Source: Westiellopsis prolifica IICB1 (GTDB lineage: Bacteria > Cyanobacteriota > Cyanobacteriia > Cyanobacteriales > Nostocaceae). From it: 64,000 nucleotides of DNA. Within the stretch, counting starts at the first letter, position 1. Each line of letters opens with the position of its first letter. The position numbers were made by a program, and so were the translations under genes. A model generated the notes under the pieces. It saw only the letters and a program-made list of their open reading frames with translations, was not told the origin of the DNA and searched no databases. The stretch is from positions 2,091,522-2,155,521 of the forward strand of contig NZ_NAPS01000002.1 of assembly GCF_004323185.1 (NCBI RefSeq). The letters are read 5' to 3'. This document shows, in pieces, positions 26,186 to 35,433 of the stretch.

Positions 26186-28216
26186 ATGCTGGTCAATGGA
26201 ACAATCCTACGTAATCACTACCAGATAGTCCAACAATTGGGAAGTGGTGGATTTGCTGACACTTATTTGGCAAAAGATATGGATTTACCCACTTATGCCC
26301 AATGTGTAGTCAAACACTTAAAACCAACTAGCCCTGATCCATCCGTTTTACCTATTGCCAGAAGATTATTTGAAACAGAAGCACAAGTTTTGTATCAATT
26401 AGGCCAACATGATCGAATACCAAGATTGTTTGCTCACTTTGAAGAAAATGGGGAGTTTTATTTAGTTCAGGAATTCGTCGATGGGTATGATCTGGGAAAA
26501 GAACTGACTCCTGGTAGGCGTTTTAGTGAAAGTGAGGTTGTAAGACTGTTGCAGGAAATTTTGGAAGTATTGGTGCTTGTTCATGAGCGTAATATTATCC
26601 ACCGGGATATTAAACCCCAAAATTTAATGCGGCGTAGAAGTGATGGAAAGATTGTAATGATTGATTTTGGGGCAGTCAAAGAAATTGGCAGTTTAGCAAT
26701 GAACACTCAAGGTCAGGTCAGATCTACTATTGCGATCGGTACTGCTGGCTATATGCCAAGTGAACAAGCTAATCGTGACCCCAAATTATCCAGCGATATC
26801 TATGCGGTGGGTATGCTTGGTATCCAAGCTCTTACAGGCTTAATGCCGCAACAGTTACTTCAAGATAATACAACAGGTGAACTGATTTGGCGTAATTATG
26901 TGCAAGTGAGCGATAAGCTAGCAAATATTTTAACCAAAATGGTACGCTATCACTTTAGCCAACGCTACCAAAATGCATCTGAGGCATTACAAGCCTTAAA
27001 TGCCATAACACCACAGTCACAAACACATTCACAACCTTTAATATCTTCTAGATTAACTACTATAGTTTCACAAATTCCCAAACCATTACTATGGGGAAGT
27101 TTAATTGGACTAGGTGGATTGGGAATAGGAGTTATTTCTATTGTTGCTCTATTAAGTCGTTCTCCATCTCCACCACAGTCTGTAATATCTCAAACTCCGT
27201 CAGCAATAGTTAGTTCTTCTACACCAGCAGATACATCAACTACACCACCAACCTCATCGCTATCTTCAGAAAATGTCAATTTTGCTATTGAGCCGAAATT
27301 TGACGGGGTTTCCGATTTTTCTGAAGGGCTAGCACAGATCAAGATTGACGGTAAGTGGGGCTATATCGACAAAACAGGCAGTGTCGTAATTCAACCACAA
27401 TTTGATAAAACTGATAACTTTTCTGAAGGACTAGCACGAGTTTGGATTTCAGGAAAAAACTGGGGTTATATCGATCAGACTGGAAACTTTGTCATTCCAC
27501 AGCAATTTACTGATGATAATTCTAGTAATTTCTCTGAGGGGTTAGCACGAGCATGTCTTGCTGATACTTGTGGCTTTATTGACAAAATAGGGCGTTTTGT
27601 AATAGAGCGGAAATATTATAATGTTTTCGACTTTCAAGAAGGGTTAGCAGGCATACAAATTGGTGGTAAGTGGGGTTTTATCGACAAAAACGATAATGTT
27701 GTTATCAAGCCACAATTCAATGAGGTTGGTCATTTTTCTGAAGGTCTAGCAGATGTAAATATTGCCAACAAATGGGGTTATATTGACAAAAACGGCAACG
27801 TTGTTATCAAGCCACAATTTGACTATAATCACACCTTTTCTGAAGGATTAGCAGTAGTAAAGACGAATGGCAAATGGGGATATATTGATAATAAAGGTAA
27901 TGTAGTGATCAAGCAGCAATTTGATGATGCTAAAAACTTTAGCCAAAACTTAGCAATTGTTAAAGTTGGCAACAAGTGGGGCTATATTAACAAAAGTGGT
28001 AACTTCGTTATTCAACCACAGTTTGACGAAGCTTATAGCTTTTTGGAAGAACTAGCTCTTGTTAAAGTTGGCAACAAGTGGGGCTATATTAACAAGAGTG
28101 GTGATTTCGTGATTCAACCACAATTTGAGGATGCTGGAAACTTTTCAGAAGGACTAGCATGGGTACAGATTGGTGACAAAAATGGTTATATTCGCAATCC
28201 TTTAAATAGTCAGTAA
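26186..28216 (+). CDS. membrane-linked Ser/Thr kinase with C-terminal WG repeats
   Basis: The 676 residues have three parts. Residues 1-275 are a Hanks-type kinase with glycine loop LGSGGFADTYLAKD, Lys43, IIHRDIKPQNLM and DFGAVKE, then GTAGYMPSEQ. Residues 300-325 are one membrane helix (LLWGSLIGLGGLGIG..). A Ser/Thr/Pro linker to about 365 is followed by eight to nine WG repeats (GKWGYIDKTG, KWGFIDKND and so on) to about 670. WG repeats probably form a binding surface outside the membrane. The DF-G motif is followed by A, and HRD is intact, so the kinase should be active. It may relay a signal from the WG domain. Confidence 0.9.
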   Translation: MLVNGTILRNHYQIVQQLGSGGFADTYLAKDMDLPTYAQCVVKHLKPTSPDPSVLPIARRLFETEAQVLYQLGQHDRIPRLFAHFEENGEFYLVQEFVDGYDLGKELTPGRRFSESEVVRLLQEILEVLVLVHERNIIHRDIKPQNLMRRRSDGKIVMIDFGAVKEIGSLAMNTQGQVRSTIAIGTAGYMPSEQANRDPKLSSDIYAVGMLGIQALTGLMPQQLLQDNTTGELIWRNYVQVSDKLANILTKMVRYHFSQRYQNASEALQALNAITPQSQTHSQPLISSRLTTIVSQIPKPLLWGSLIGLGGLGIGVISIVALLSRSPSPPQSVISQTPSAIVSSSTPADTSTTPPTSSLSSENVNFAIEPKFDGVSDFSEGLAQIKIDGKWGYIDKTGSVVIQPQFDKTDNFSEGLARVWISGKNWGYIDQTGNFVIPQQFTDDNSSNFSEGLARACLADTCGFIDKIGRFVIERKYYNVFDFQEGLAGIQIGGKWGFIDKNDNVVIKPQFNEVGHFSEGLADVNIANKWGYIDKNGNVVIKPQFDYNHTFSEGLAVVKTNGKWGYIDNKGNVVIKQQFDDAKNFSQNLAIVKVGNKWGYINKSGNFVIQPQFDEAYSFLEELALVKVGNKWGYINKSGDFVIQPQFEDAGNFSEGLAWVQIGDKNGYIRNPLNSQ

Positions 28217-28228
28217 TTACATAAATTA

Positions 28229-29095
28229 TCAATTTTTGATATTGAATTTTGCATTTTTAGATTCATCTATGGCGACTGTGGATACCTTTCCCCTCATCCA
28301 CAACGCCAATATACCCATTAATACTAGTCCCATTACTCCCATCAAAGGATTTTTATTTACCCCTGTCACCCAATCAGGAACCTGATTCGTATATTCAATT
28401 AATCCGCCAATATTAACGATGTAATAACCCCAAACTATACCCATATGTAAACCAATAGGTAATCCCAAACGCCCCCGTCGCCAGTGCTTTCCCCATACCT
28501 GCGTCAACCCCAGTAGCACTAAAGCCGGAAGTTGTGGCAATGTGTGAAGAATCGCTTCCAAAGTCTTAATAAAATGCGATACCCCATAAATTATTGCACT
28601 TGCCCAAAGTGCTACACGGGGAGAATAATCTCGCTGCAATTCATCTAACAACCAGCCTCGAAATAACAATTCTTCAACCAACCCAATACCCAAACCTGTA
28701 AGAGAACCTTCTAATACTATTTTTAATAAAAAAACTTTGGGTTGTTGCCACACCAAAAATCCTAATAACCCTTCTAAACCAAATAAAATCAAAATGCTAA
28801 TTAATCCTATCGCTAAACCTTGTAGTAAATCTACGCCGTTTAATCGCGTGAACTGTAAACCGTAGTGCTGGAAAATTTGAGGTTGTTTATAAACTTGCTT
28901 ACCCCATATTCTGAGTAGAAAAATAAATTCTACATATAGTAGTACCATTGTTAAAATAGTTACTAAATTACTATCAGGTACTAATAAATATATTGGTATA
29001 GCAAAAGGCAACCACAGCACTAATAAAACCACTAGAAAAAAACCCAGCCTGATAAATACAGAACGCTGGGCTAAAAGAGCAAGGTTTATTTTCAT
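28229..29095 (-). CDS. CPBP-family intramembrane protease (CAAX-protease-like)
   Basis: The 288 residues have about eight hydrophobic segments. The conserved motif EELLFRGWLLDEL carries the EExxxR catalytic pair at about 141-146, YGVSHF supplies the second His and LHMGIVWGY the third. Family members are Rce1-like glutamic-type intramembrane proteases. In bacteria many process bacteriocins or act in immunity, but cyanobacterial copies are mostly uncharacterised. It converges with the kinase gene, 12 bases apart. Confidence 0.85.
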   Translation of the reverse strand: MKINLALLAQRSVFIRLGFFLVVLLVLWLPFAIPIYLLVPDSNLVTILTMVLLYVEFIFLLRIWGKQVYKQPQIFQHYGLQFTRLNGVDLLQGLAIGLISILILFGLEGLLGFLVWQQPKVFLLKIVLEGSLTGLGIGLVEELLFRGWLLDELQRDYSPRVALWASAIIYGVSHFIKTLEAILHTLPQLPALVLLGLTQVWGKHWRRGRLGLPIGLHMGIVWGYYIVNIGGLIEYTNQVPDWVTGVNKNPLMGVMGLVLMGILALWMRGKVSTVAIDESKNAKFNIKN

Positions 29096-29230
29096 ACCAA
29101 ATTGGCTAGAATTTTAAGAATTTTAACTAGTTTATCAAGAATATTTTTACTTATAGACCAACTTGATTTAAAAATGTATGAGTGATCAAAGCGATCGCTA
29201 ATAACTAATAACTAATAACTGTTCACTGAT

Positions 29231-29512
29231 TTATTCTTCTGGTTCAATTGTACTAATTAAACCATGATTTTTTAAAGTCTCACAATAAAACTCAGCAGGC
29301 TCCTGAGCGCAAGTAATGACTAAAGCAATACCACTGCTATGGGCTTCCATCATGATGCTAACAGCCTGTGGTTGAGTAAGACTGGGTACCGTAGTTAATA
29401 AAACCTGTACCACATACTCCATAGTGTTGTAGTCGTCGTTATGGAGCAAAACGCGATATTGAGGCGCTAGTTTTCTGGAAGTTGAAGGCTTCTGTTTGGT
29501 TTCGACTGACAC
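29231..29512 (-). CDS. clpS: ATP-dependent Clp protease adaptor ClpS
   Basis: The 93 residues start at GTG 29512. YRVLLHNDDYNTMEYVVQVL and the following VSIMMEAHSSGIALV strand form the ClpS core, which binds N-degron residues and hands substrates to ClpC/ClpA. HNDDYNTMEYV has the Asn-Asp-Asp and Met that line the N-degron pocket. The C-terminal CAQEPAEFYCETLKNHGL is the helix that follows. The length is normal. The upstream gap has heptamer repeats. Confidence 0.93.
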   Translation of the reverse strand: MSVETKQKPSTSRKLAPQYRVLLHNDDYNTMEYVVQVLLTTVPSLTQPQAVSIMMEAHSSGIALVITCAQEPAEFYCETLKNHGLISTIEPEE

Positions 29513-29916
29513 GGCTGATTGCTCTGCTGGTAATTTACTACAACAAGTTTTTTTCTAGAGGTTGGTTGCTAGAATTAGCTTTACAGTTACTTATGAATTA
29601 TTGTATAGCACCAAAAAGGGTGTTGGTTATTTGTTGTTAGTTATTTGTCATTGGTCACAGGTAATTAGTTTTTCTTCGCCTCCAGTGGTCTCCCTGCTAA
29701 GAGCTTCCTTGTCCTCTTTGTTCTCCTTGTTTCCCTTGTTCAGAATTTTGAATTTTGTACGCCCTTAGCGTTCCCGAAGGGTATTTTGAATTGTTTTGTC
29801 CTCCATATCCCACAACATACCATTCCCACCTTACAGGAGGATGGGGTATTTCGCAGAATTAGTTAAAATTAAAACAGCAGCAGCAATATCAATGCCACTG
29901 CCAAAGCTGTATAACT
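29513..29916. other. intergenic with heptamer and pyrimidine-rich repeats
   Basis: The gap contains TTGTTGTTAGTTATTTGTCA-type heptamers near 29,630-29,655, a 'cttgtcctctttgttctcct' pyrimidine run at 29,708-29,727 and an imperfect palindrome at 29,758-29,783. The frame at 29,562-29,768 is built of these repeats and is not a gene. Confidence 0.6.
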
Positions 29917-30282
29917 ATGGAGATTACACTGAATTTTCAACCAGGACAAATAGTATCTTTAGAGCATGATGACAGCCAGCTATATGGAGAAGTTATTCAA
30001 GTTGTAATTTCCCGTCATTTGTGCTGGGTACGTCCTTTGGTATTATTGGTCAAATCTTCCGAACCTCCACTTATAAATGATTTACGAGAGGCTTCCGATT
30101 TACTTTGGCCATTAGATTTATTTCGACCAGCTTTAGATACAGAAATCATTTCCATCTTGAGTCAGCTCTTAGCAAAAGAACCAAAACCCGAAATAGATTC
30201 CCCTACTAAGCAGCTACTTCATCAGTTTATTCATGAAGTTTGGCGAGCTTATAAGAAAGAATCTAATGATTCATTACATTAA
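29917..30282 (+). CDS. conserved cyanobacterial hypothetical protein
   Basis: The 121 residues begin MEITLNFQPGQIVSLEHDDSQLYGEVIQVV, a small beta-barrel-like N-terminus (VxLxHxDxxLxGEV), and end in a helical region (LLHQFIHEVWRAYKKES). No known catalytic motif, membrane segment or Cys pair is visible. The alternation of strands and the RHLCWVRPLVLL region suggest a small RNA- or protein-binding domain, which I cannot prove. Function is unknown. Confidence 0.65.
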   Translation: MEITLNFQPGQIVSLEHDDSQLYGEVIQVVISRHLCWVRPLVLLVKSSEPPLINDLREASDLLWPLDLFRPALDTEIISILSQLLAKEPKPEIDSPTKQLLHQFIHEVWRAYKKESNDSLH

Positions 30283-30811
30283 TTTTGATGAGTCACGGGT
30301 GTTCACATCCCCGAATTCGTAAAGAAGTTGAGGATCTATTACCCTTGATAATGAACGCGATACACTACTAAGTAAGCCGGTGGAAATAAACATAACTATA
30401 TTACGAAAAGTAAACACGCCTAGAACCCTTACGAATGGCAAAGGACAAAGGACAAAGGACAAAGGACAAAGGACAAAGGACGACCCCAACGAGTTCCAGA
30501 CATGCCATGGCCCGTCTGGTGTATTTGTGCCTACTTACTTAGTACTGCTGCTGGAAGTTATAAATTACACTTTAGTTATACTCGAATATCACTAAACACT
30601 TCGATAACCATGTTCTGAATTGAAGTGTTTTTATACTTAAAGTATTTGAAATCACAATATTTAAAAATAAAATATCATGAAATATGAGCAGTCGTATTTC
30701 TCAAGATAACAAGCTTGCTGAAATAAAATTTGTCTCACAAAATTGTTCAGCTTGATTAACTGTGGAAGCTGTATTTTTTGTATCATCAAAACGTAATTAC
30801 TAAGTATTAAT
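30283..30811. other. intergenic, contains MITE A copy 2
   Basis: Besides the MITE (30,366-30,544) the gap is AT-rich, with an imperfect inverted repeat AAACACTTCGATA / TGAATTGAAGTGTTT at 30,594-30,632. No gene is seen. A spurious frame at 30,380-30,595 comes from heptamers inside the MITE. Confidence 0.65.
30366..30544 (+). mobile_element. MITE family A, copy 2 (179 bp)
   Basis: An 11-base perfect terminal inverted repeat, TACTAAGTAAG at 30,366-30,376 and CTTACTTAGTA at 30,534-30,544, bounds the element. Left and right parts match copy 1. The middle contains five AAAGGAC heptamers instead of the ACAAATG ones, which shows that the heptamer type can change inside an otherwise conserved element. 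Confidence 0.8.
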
Positions 30812-31006
30812 TTAAATATTGGGAACTAATTGAATTCGACCAGCATCCATTTCTGCCATTAATAATTCCAAGGCTTCATAATCAATGTCAGAGATGTAAC
30901 CCATTTGTGTCAGTTCTGAGTTAATTTCATTTTCTATTTCAGGAGTTAATTTCCTAATCAAAAGGGCTTTTTCTACTAGTTGACGAATGATATATCTGGT
31001 TTTCAT
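30812..31006 (-). CDS. small conserved Nostocales-type protein
   Basis: The 64 residues begin MKTRYIIRQLVEKALLIRKL and end MDAGRIQLVPNI, a small helical protein with an acidic middle. Short proteins with the same build, an N-terminal 'Y..RQ.VE.ALL' helix and a C-terminal 'AL..L...M..G.I' segment, are common in filamentous cyanobacteria. Their function is not known to me. The start is ATG 31006. Confidence 0.55.
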   Translation of the reverse strand: MKTRYIIRQLVEKALLIRKLTPEIENEINSELTQMGYISDIDYEALELLMAEMDAGRIQLVPNI

Positions 31007-31448
31007 ACCTAATTACCAACTAATTTCCTTTATATAGTTATTATCCCAGGCGCAATTTTGTATAAAATGTGATCTAATACTTATGTTAGCAGTGATCTGA
31101 ATCACAAGTTATGATTGGTTTGATTCGCGATCGCCTCCTGTATCTATCATATAGTTGAAGTGAAGTCAGGATATAGATTATTGCCTTACTGTTTGCATTA
31201 ACCAACTTTAGTAATCACTAATTAAGAACTAGTCGGTATGGCAAGCAATATATTTAATTCTTATTGTAACAAAAGTATACTTAAATACTTTTTTCTGAGT
31301 TTATGAAAATCTTTAAAAAGATATAGCAAAGCAATAAAGATTCCGCTAAGAGAAGTAATACGCATGGTCGATGTCAGCAGAAAGAGTATATGGTCAAATA
31401 CATCTATCTTTCATTATTGAAAAACTTTACATTTAGTAGGATGTTATT
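31007..31448. other. intergenic, upstream of STAS gene
   Basis: AT-rich; one HIP1-like site at about 31,128-31,133. I see no gene, no clear promoter and no repeats of the kinds found elsewhere. Confidence 0.5.
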
Positions 31449-31751
31449 ATGCAAGCGCTGCTTAAAAATCCAACAATTACAGTGATTCGTCCTCAAGGTA
31501 GTCTAAATGCTGCTAATGCTCTAAAATTTCAACAAGATTTAACAAAAGCACTGGCACAAAACACAACTAATCAATTGCTAGTAGATTTGGAACAAGTAGA
31601 AGCATTAGATAGTGCTGGCTTAATGGCACTAGTGTCTGCACTGAAATTTGCTCAAGACTTAGGAAGGCAATTTAGCCTTTGCTCGGTTTCTCCATCTATT
31701 AGAATTGTTTTTGAACTGACCCAACTTGATCAAGTTTTTGAAATATCTTAG
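31449..31751 (+). CDS. STAS-domain anti-sigma factor antagonist (RsbV/SpoIIAA-like)
   Basis: The 100-residue STAS protein has the phosphorylation Ser in LDSAGLMAL (about 56-64) and the standard beta-alpha order: TVIRPQGSLNAANA, LLVDLEQVEALDSAG and FSLCSVSPSIRIVFELT. Such antagonists bind anti-sigma kinases when unphosphorylated. An RsbW-like kinase and a phosphatase end are at the left of the window, 31 kb away. A MITE copy starts right after the stop. Confidence 0.88.
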   Translation: MQALLKNPTITVIRPQGSLNAANALKFQQDLTKALAQNTTNQLLVDLEQVEALDSAGLMALVSALKFAQDLGRQFSLCSVSPSIRIVFELTQLDQVFEIS

Positions 31752-31753
31752 GA

Positions 31754-31900
31754 CTTAAGTCAGTTGGCACAAATTTAGAGATGCGAAAGACGAAAGTCTC
31801 TACAGGCTGAGGTCGTTATTTGTCAAAAGTCATTGGTAAGAGTTTGGTGCATGTTTACTTTTCGTAACAGAGTTAGATTTATTCCCGCTGACTTACGCAG
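31754..31900 (-). mobile_element. MITE family A, copy (reverse orientation)
   Basis: Left (31,754-31,780) reads ACTTAAGTCAG and cacaaatt.., the reverse complement of the family's right end; the right end is CTGACTTACGCAG at 31,888-31,900. Internally a gtctctacaggctgaggtcg block parallels the copy at 40,019-40,155. A perfect palindrome GGACAATTAATTGTCC lies just outside at 31,916-31,931. Confidence 0.65.
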
Positions 31901-32144
31901 CACTACAGGCTGTAGGGACAATTAATTGTCCTTACTTTGGCTCATCAGAGTTTCGGCGATTCTTTGCGTAACTTCTGATATTTGAAACTAAAGTAGTATC
32001 TTAGGTAGGTTGTCACTAAGTTTGGAGTTGATTGACATTAAAAAACTTTGAAACACTAATTAACACTCTGAAACTGCCTAATCAATGCTAATGTTGGAGG
32101 TGAGTAAGAGTCATTTATTTTGAAATCGCTAGAAAAATAGCACA

Positions 32145-34871
32145 GTGGCTATTGCAGTAGAAAAATTAATCACCTCGGATATCGCCAAACCAGCTCGTTA
32201 CCTGGGTAATGAACGTCTAGCCATACACAAGCCGTGGGAAACGGCAGTGATTCGCTGGGTATTAACTTATCCCGAAGTATACGAAGTGGGAGCCTCTAAC
32301 TTGGGGCATGTCATTCTCTATAACATCTTGAATGCCCAACCACGCCAGTTATGCGATCGCGCCTACTTACCAAATCCAGATCTATCGGCTAAACTACGGG
32401 CAACCAAGACACCGTTATTCGCTGTTGAATCAAAGCGATCGCTCACAGAATTTGATATTTTGGGCTTTAGCCTCAGTTATGAACTTGGCGCCACCAACAT
32501 TTTAGAAATGTTGGACTTGGCTGGTATTCCCTTAACTTGGAAAGAGAGAAATGAAGGGACAAGGGAGACAAAGGGACAAGGGAGCATTTCTTCCTATCCT
32601 TTAATTTTTGCTGGTGGACAGACGGCGACATCTAACCCAGAACCCTACGCTGATTTCTTTGACTTTTTCGCCTTGGGCGACGGTGAAGAACTTCTGCCAG
32701 AAATTGGTTTAGTTTTAGAAGAAGGTAAACAATCAGGTTTAAGTCGTCAAGAACTTTTGCTCGACTTGGCACAAATACCGGGTGTATACGTTCCTCAGTT
32801 TTATGATCTAGCTGCGGATGGATCTGTCCATCCCAATCATCCAGATGTACCCAGACGAATTTTACGACGAGTGGCTACGCCCATTCCTGCCTATTCGATT
32901 GGGTTAGTTCCTTACGTTGAGACAGTCCATGACCGCTTGACGATTGAAATTCGACGCGGTTGCACTCGTGGTTGTCGCTTTTGTCAACCAGGAATGCTGA
33001 CTCGACCAGCGCGAGATGTGGAACCAGAAAAGGTGGTGACGGCAATTGAGAAGGGAATGCGGGAAACTGGCTATAATGAGTTTTCTTTGCTTTCTCTGAG
33101 TTGTTCTGATTATTTGTCCCTTCCAGCAGTAGGGATGGAAATCAAAAATCGTCTCAAAAATGAGAATATTTCTCTTTCCCTACCCAGCCAAAGGGTAGAT
33201 AGATTTGATGAAAATATCGCTAACATCCTGGGTGGAATGCGGCAAAGTGGTCTAACCTTTGCTCCAGAGGCAGGAACCCAGCGAATGCGAGATATTATCA
33301 ATAAAGGTTTAACCAATGAAGAATTATTACGGGGTGTAAAAACAGCCTGGGAACAAGGGTGGGATAAAATTAAGTTATATTTCATGATTGGTTTACCTGG
33401 TGAAACCGATTCAGATGTTTTGGGTATTGCAGAAACAGTCCGTTGGTTACAACGAGAATGTCGAGCTAAAGGAAGAAAACCACTGGCTTTCAACTTGACG
33501 ATTTCTAACTTTACCCCCAAACCCCATACCCCATTTCAATGGCACTCCGTTGCAACTGCGGAGTTTGGAAGGAAGCAGAAGTTGCTGCAACAAGAATTCC
33601 GCCGCATCAAAGGAGTGAAGGTAAACTTTACCGATGTGCGGCTGTCGGCGATGGAAGATTTTATCGGTAGAGGCGATCGCTCTCTCGGTCAAGTTTTGCG
33701 TCGAGCCTGGGAATTAGGCGCAGGTATGGATTCCTGGTATGACAGCATTGAGCGTGCATACAATGCTTGGGGAGTTGCGATCGCCGAAGCAGACCTGAGT
33801 TGGAAATATCGCCAAGTTGAGAATGGCGAGTGGAATTTGTTTGGCACAGAGGAGATAAGGGGACAAGGAGGACAAGGGGGACAAGGAGGACAGGGGGGAG
33901 AAGAAATTATTTCCTTGTCTTCCCACACACCCCACACATCCCACACTTCCCCCACTCCACTCCCCCCTTCCCTCGATAAACCCCTACCCTGGGACCATAT
34001 CGACACGGGTATCGATAAAAAGTGGCTGCAAGAAGACTTAAAACGCGCCTTAGAAGCTGCGATCGTTCCTGACTGCTCTTTTGATAGTTGCTCTCACTGT
34101 GGTGTCTGCGGCACAGACTTTGGTCATAACATTGTCATTCCCCCGCCATCAATCCCAGAATTTGCAGGACAGTTTGTACCAAATACTACTAAAGTTCAGA
34201 GATTACGGGTATGGTTTGGGAAACAGGGTGATATGGCTTTGGTCAGCCATCTAGATATGATGCGCTTGTTTGACCGAGCCATGCGACGAGCCGGATTACC
34301 AATTGCTTTTACTGGTGGGTATCATCCGTCACCACGTATATCAGTGGCTTCAGCTTTGCCTTTAGGAGCTACCAGTAGCGGTGAAATTGTCGATTTTGAG
34401 TTTACTCAGTCACTAGATCTGAATTTTTTCCGAGAAGAATTGGCACAGGTACTGCCCAGTGACATACCTATATATGATGTGGTAGAGCTAGATTTAAAAG
34501 CTCCTGCTGCTACCCAAGGCTTAGAAGCTGCCGAGTATGTACTCACTATTGCTGTACCAGATTCATCAATATCTACACAATGGCAAGAGTGGTTGGATAC
34601 AATTAAACAAAAAAGTGAGATTTGGTACGAGCAAACAACAAAGTCAGGTAAAACTAATTTAGTAAATCTGCGCGATCGCTTGTTTGAAATTGAATTAGTA
34701 GAAACTACTCATATGGTGACATCGGCAGTTAGTTTGCGTTATCTAGGTAGTTGTCGTCCAGATGGTACACTGTTGCGCCCAGAACAAGTTCTGTTTATGC
34801 TAGAACAAGTGGCAGGCATAGAATTCCAGCTACTGCAAATCCATCGCCATCGTTTGGTTTTGCAGGATTAG
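32145..34871 (+). CDS. radical SAM protein with B12-binding-like N-terminus and C-terminal DUF2344 (TIGR03960 type)
   Basis: The 908 residues start at GTG 32145. The N-terminal 250 residues resemble a B12-binding-like Rossmann domain. RRGCTRGCRFCQPGM at about 270-284 has the radical SAM CxxxCxxC motif for a [4Fe-4S] cluster. A second Cys-rich patch, CSFDSCSHCGVCGTDF at about 643-658, may hold another cluster. The last 230 residues are DUF2344. Function is not established; a radical reaction, perhaps on RNA, is expected. Two insertions of intergenic-type repeats lie in the chain: residues about 133-148 (TRETKGQG) and 568-612 (GQGGQGGQGG then SHTPHTSHTSPTP). They keep the frame open. Confidence 0.85.
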   Translation: MAIAVEKLITSDIAKPARYLGNERLAIHKPWETAVIRWVLTYPEVYEVGASNLGHVILYNILNAQPRQLCDRAYLPNPDLSAKLRATKTPLFAVESKRSLTEFDILGFSLSYELGATNILEMLDLAGIPLTWKERNEGTRETKGQGSISSYPLIFAGGQTATSNPEPYADFFDFFALGDGEELLPEIGLVLEEGKQSGLSRQELLLDLAQIPGVYVPQFYDLAADGSVHPNHPDVPRRILRRVATPIPAYSIGLVPYVETVHDRLTIEIRRGCTRGCRFCQPGMLTRPARDVEPEKVVTAIEKGMRETGYNEFSLLSLSCSDYLSLPAVGMEIKNRLKNENISLSLPSQRVDRFDENIANILGGMRQSGLTFAPEAGTQRMRDIINKGLTNEELLRGVKTAWEQGWDKIKLYFMIGLPGETDSDVLGIAETVRWLQRECRAKGRKPLAFNLTISNFTPKPHTPFQWHSVATAEFGRKQKLLQQEFRRIKGVKVNFTDVRLSAMEDFIGRGDRSLGQVLRRAWELGAGMDSWYDSIERAYNAWGVAIAEADLSWKYRQVENGEWNLFGTEEIRGQGGQGGQGGQGGEEIISLSSHTPHTSHTSPTPLPPSLDKPLPWDHIDTGIDKKWLQEDLKRALEAAIVPDCSFDSCSHCGVCGTDFGHNIVIPPPSIPEFAGQFVPNTTKVQRLRVWFGKQGDMALVSHLDMMRLFDRAMRRAGLPIAFTGGYHPSPRISVASALPLGATSSGEIVDFEFTQSLDLNFFREELAQVLPSDIPIYDVVELDLKAPAATQGLEAAEYVLTIAVPDSSISTQWQEWLDTIKQKSEIWYEQTTKSGKTNLVNLRDRLFEIELVETTHMVTSAVSLRYLGSCRPDGTLLRPEQVLFMLEQVAGIEFQLLQIHRHRLVLQD
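33846..33975 (+). repeat. short tandem repeat inside the radical SAM gene
   Basis: Inside the reading frame the DNA consists of ggacaaggag/ggacaagggg units followed by cacaccccacacatcccac units, the same kinds of repeats that lie between genes at 22,526-22,709. The insertion adds about 42 residues of Gly/Gln- then Ser/His/Thr/Pro-rich linker without breaking the frame. Confidence 0.85.
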
Positions 34872-35433
34872 TTAATTGCTTGAGGACAGCTGGCGATTGA
34901 GTAGCTTCCCAATTTGCCTATGGGGAATTGATTTTTAACAAGGTTGCGTTAGAATGATATGAAGAGAATTTTTCTGGCGCTGCATTAAGTTATTTGGTTC
35001 ACAATCCTGGTACTGAGGGTTTAAAAGCAGAGATTTAGAGAGCGACATCTAGGATTTTATCCCAGACTACCACCAGGCAGATTCAAGAATACTCTCTCTT
35101 GATGCTTATCTTGTGAATCAATAACTAAATAAAAGGCTTCGTCGGCTTCTCTAAACTTTATGATTTTTAACACACATGCTCAATGCCTAATTCTTAGAGA
35201 ATGAGGGCGTTGCATCAAAAATTAACCATGGACGGGTGATTAAATTGCTTAAATAGTATGCAGCCGTTCTGGAATCATCGGGCGTGTAAACGCATTTCTC
35301 CAGTCAATAGCTCTTTAAGTGTGGGCTTGAGTTCGCAGTTTTTACTAACAGCAGCGCCTGTTTGGGCTTGCAGGGGCAATAGGGACTACATACCCCCAAG
35401 TCTATTTTTGCTGCCAAATTTTGAGGAAATTGA
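34872..35433. other. long leader region of rne
   Basis: The 562 bases before rne contain no gene; the frame at 35,258-35,473 runs into rne out of frame. A long 5' untranslated region is usual for RNase E genes, whose mRNA level is autoregulated by cleavage of the leader. AU-rich stretches and small hairpins lie near 35,130-35,230. Confidence 0.5.
34928..34955 (+). promoter_or_regulatory. possible rne promoter
   Basis: TTGATT at 34,928-34,933 and TAGAAT at 34,950-34,955 with a 16-base spacer resemble -35 and -10 boxes. Transcription from here would give a leader of about 470 bases. Confidence 0.35.

Noticed and set aside
29562..29768. 68-codon frame
   Set aside because: It is made of heptamer and pyrimidine-rich repeats and has no homology signal.
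29885..29912. Cobalamin riboswitch B12-box-like GCCACTG
   Set aside because: Only the short box matches; the surrounding conserved stems are absent.
31916..31931. Operator for the downstream radical SAM gene
   Set aside because: The palindrome GGACAATTAATTGTCC is over 200 bases from the start and adjoins MITE A, so it is more likely a repeat fragment.
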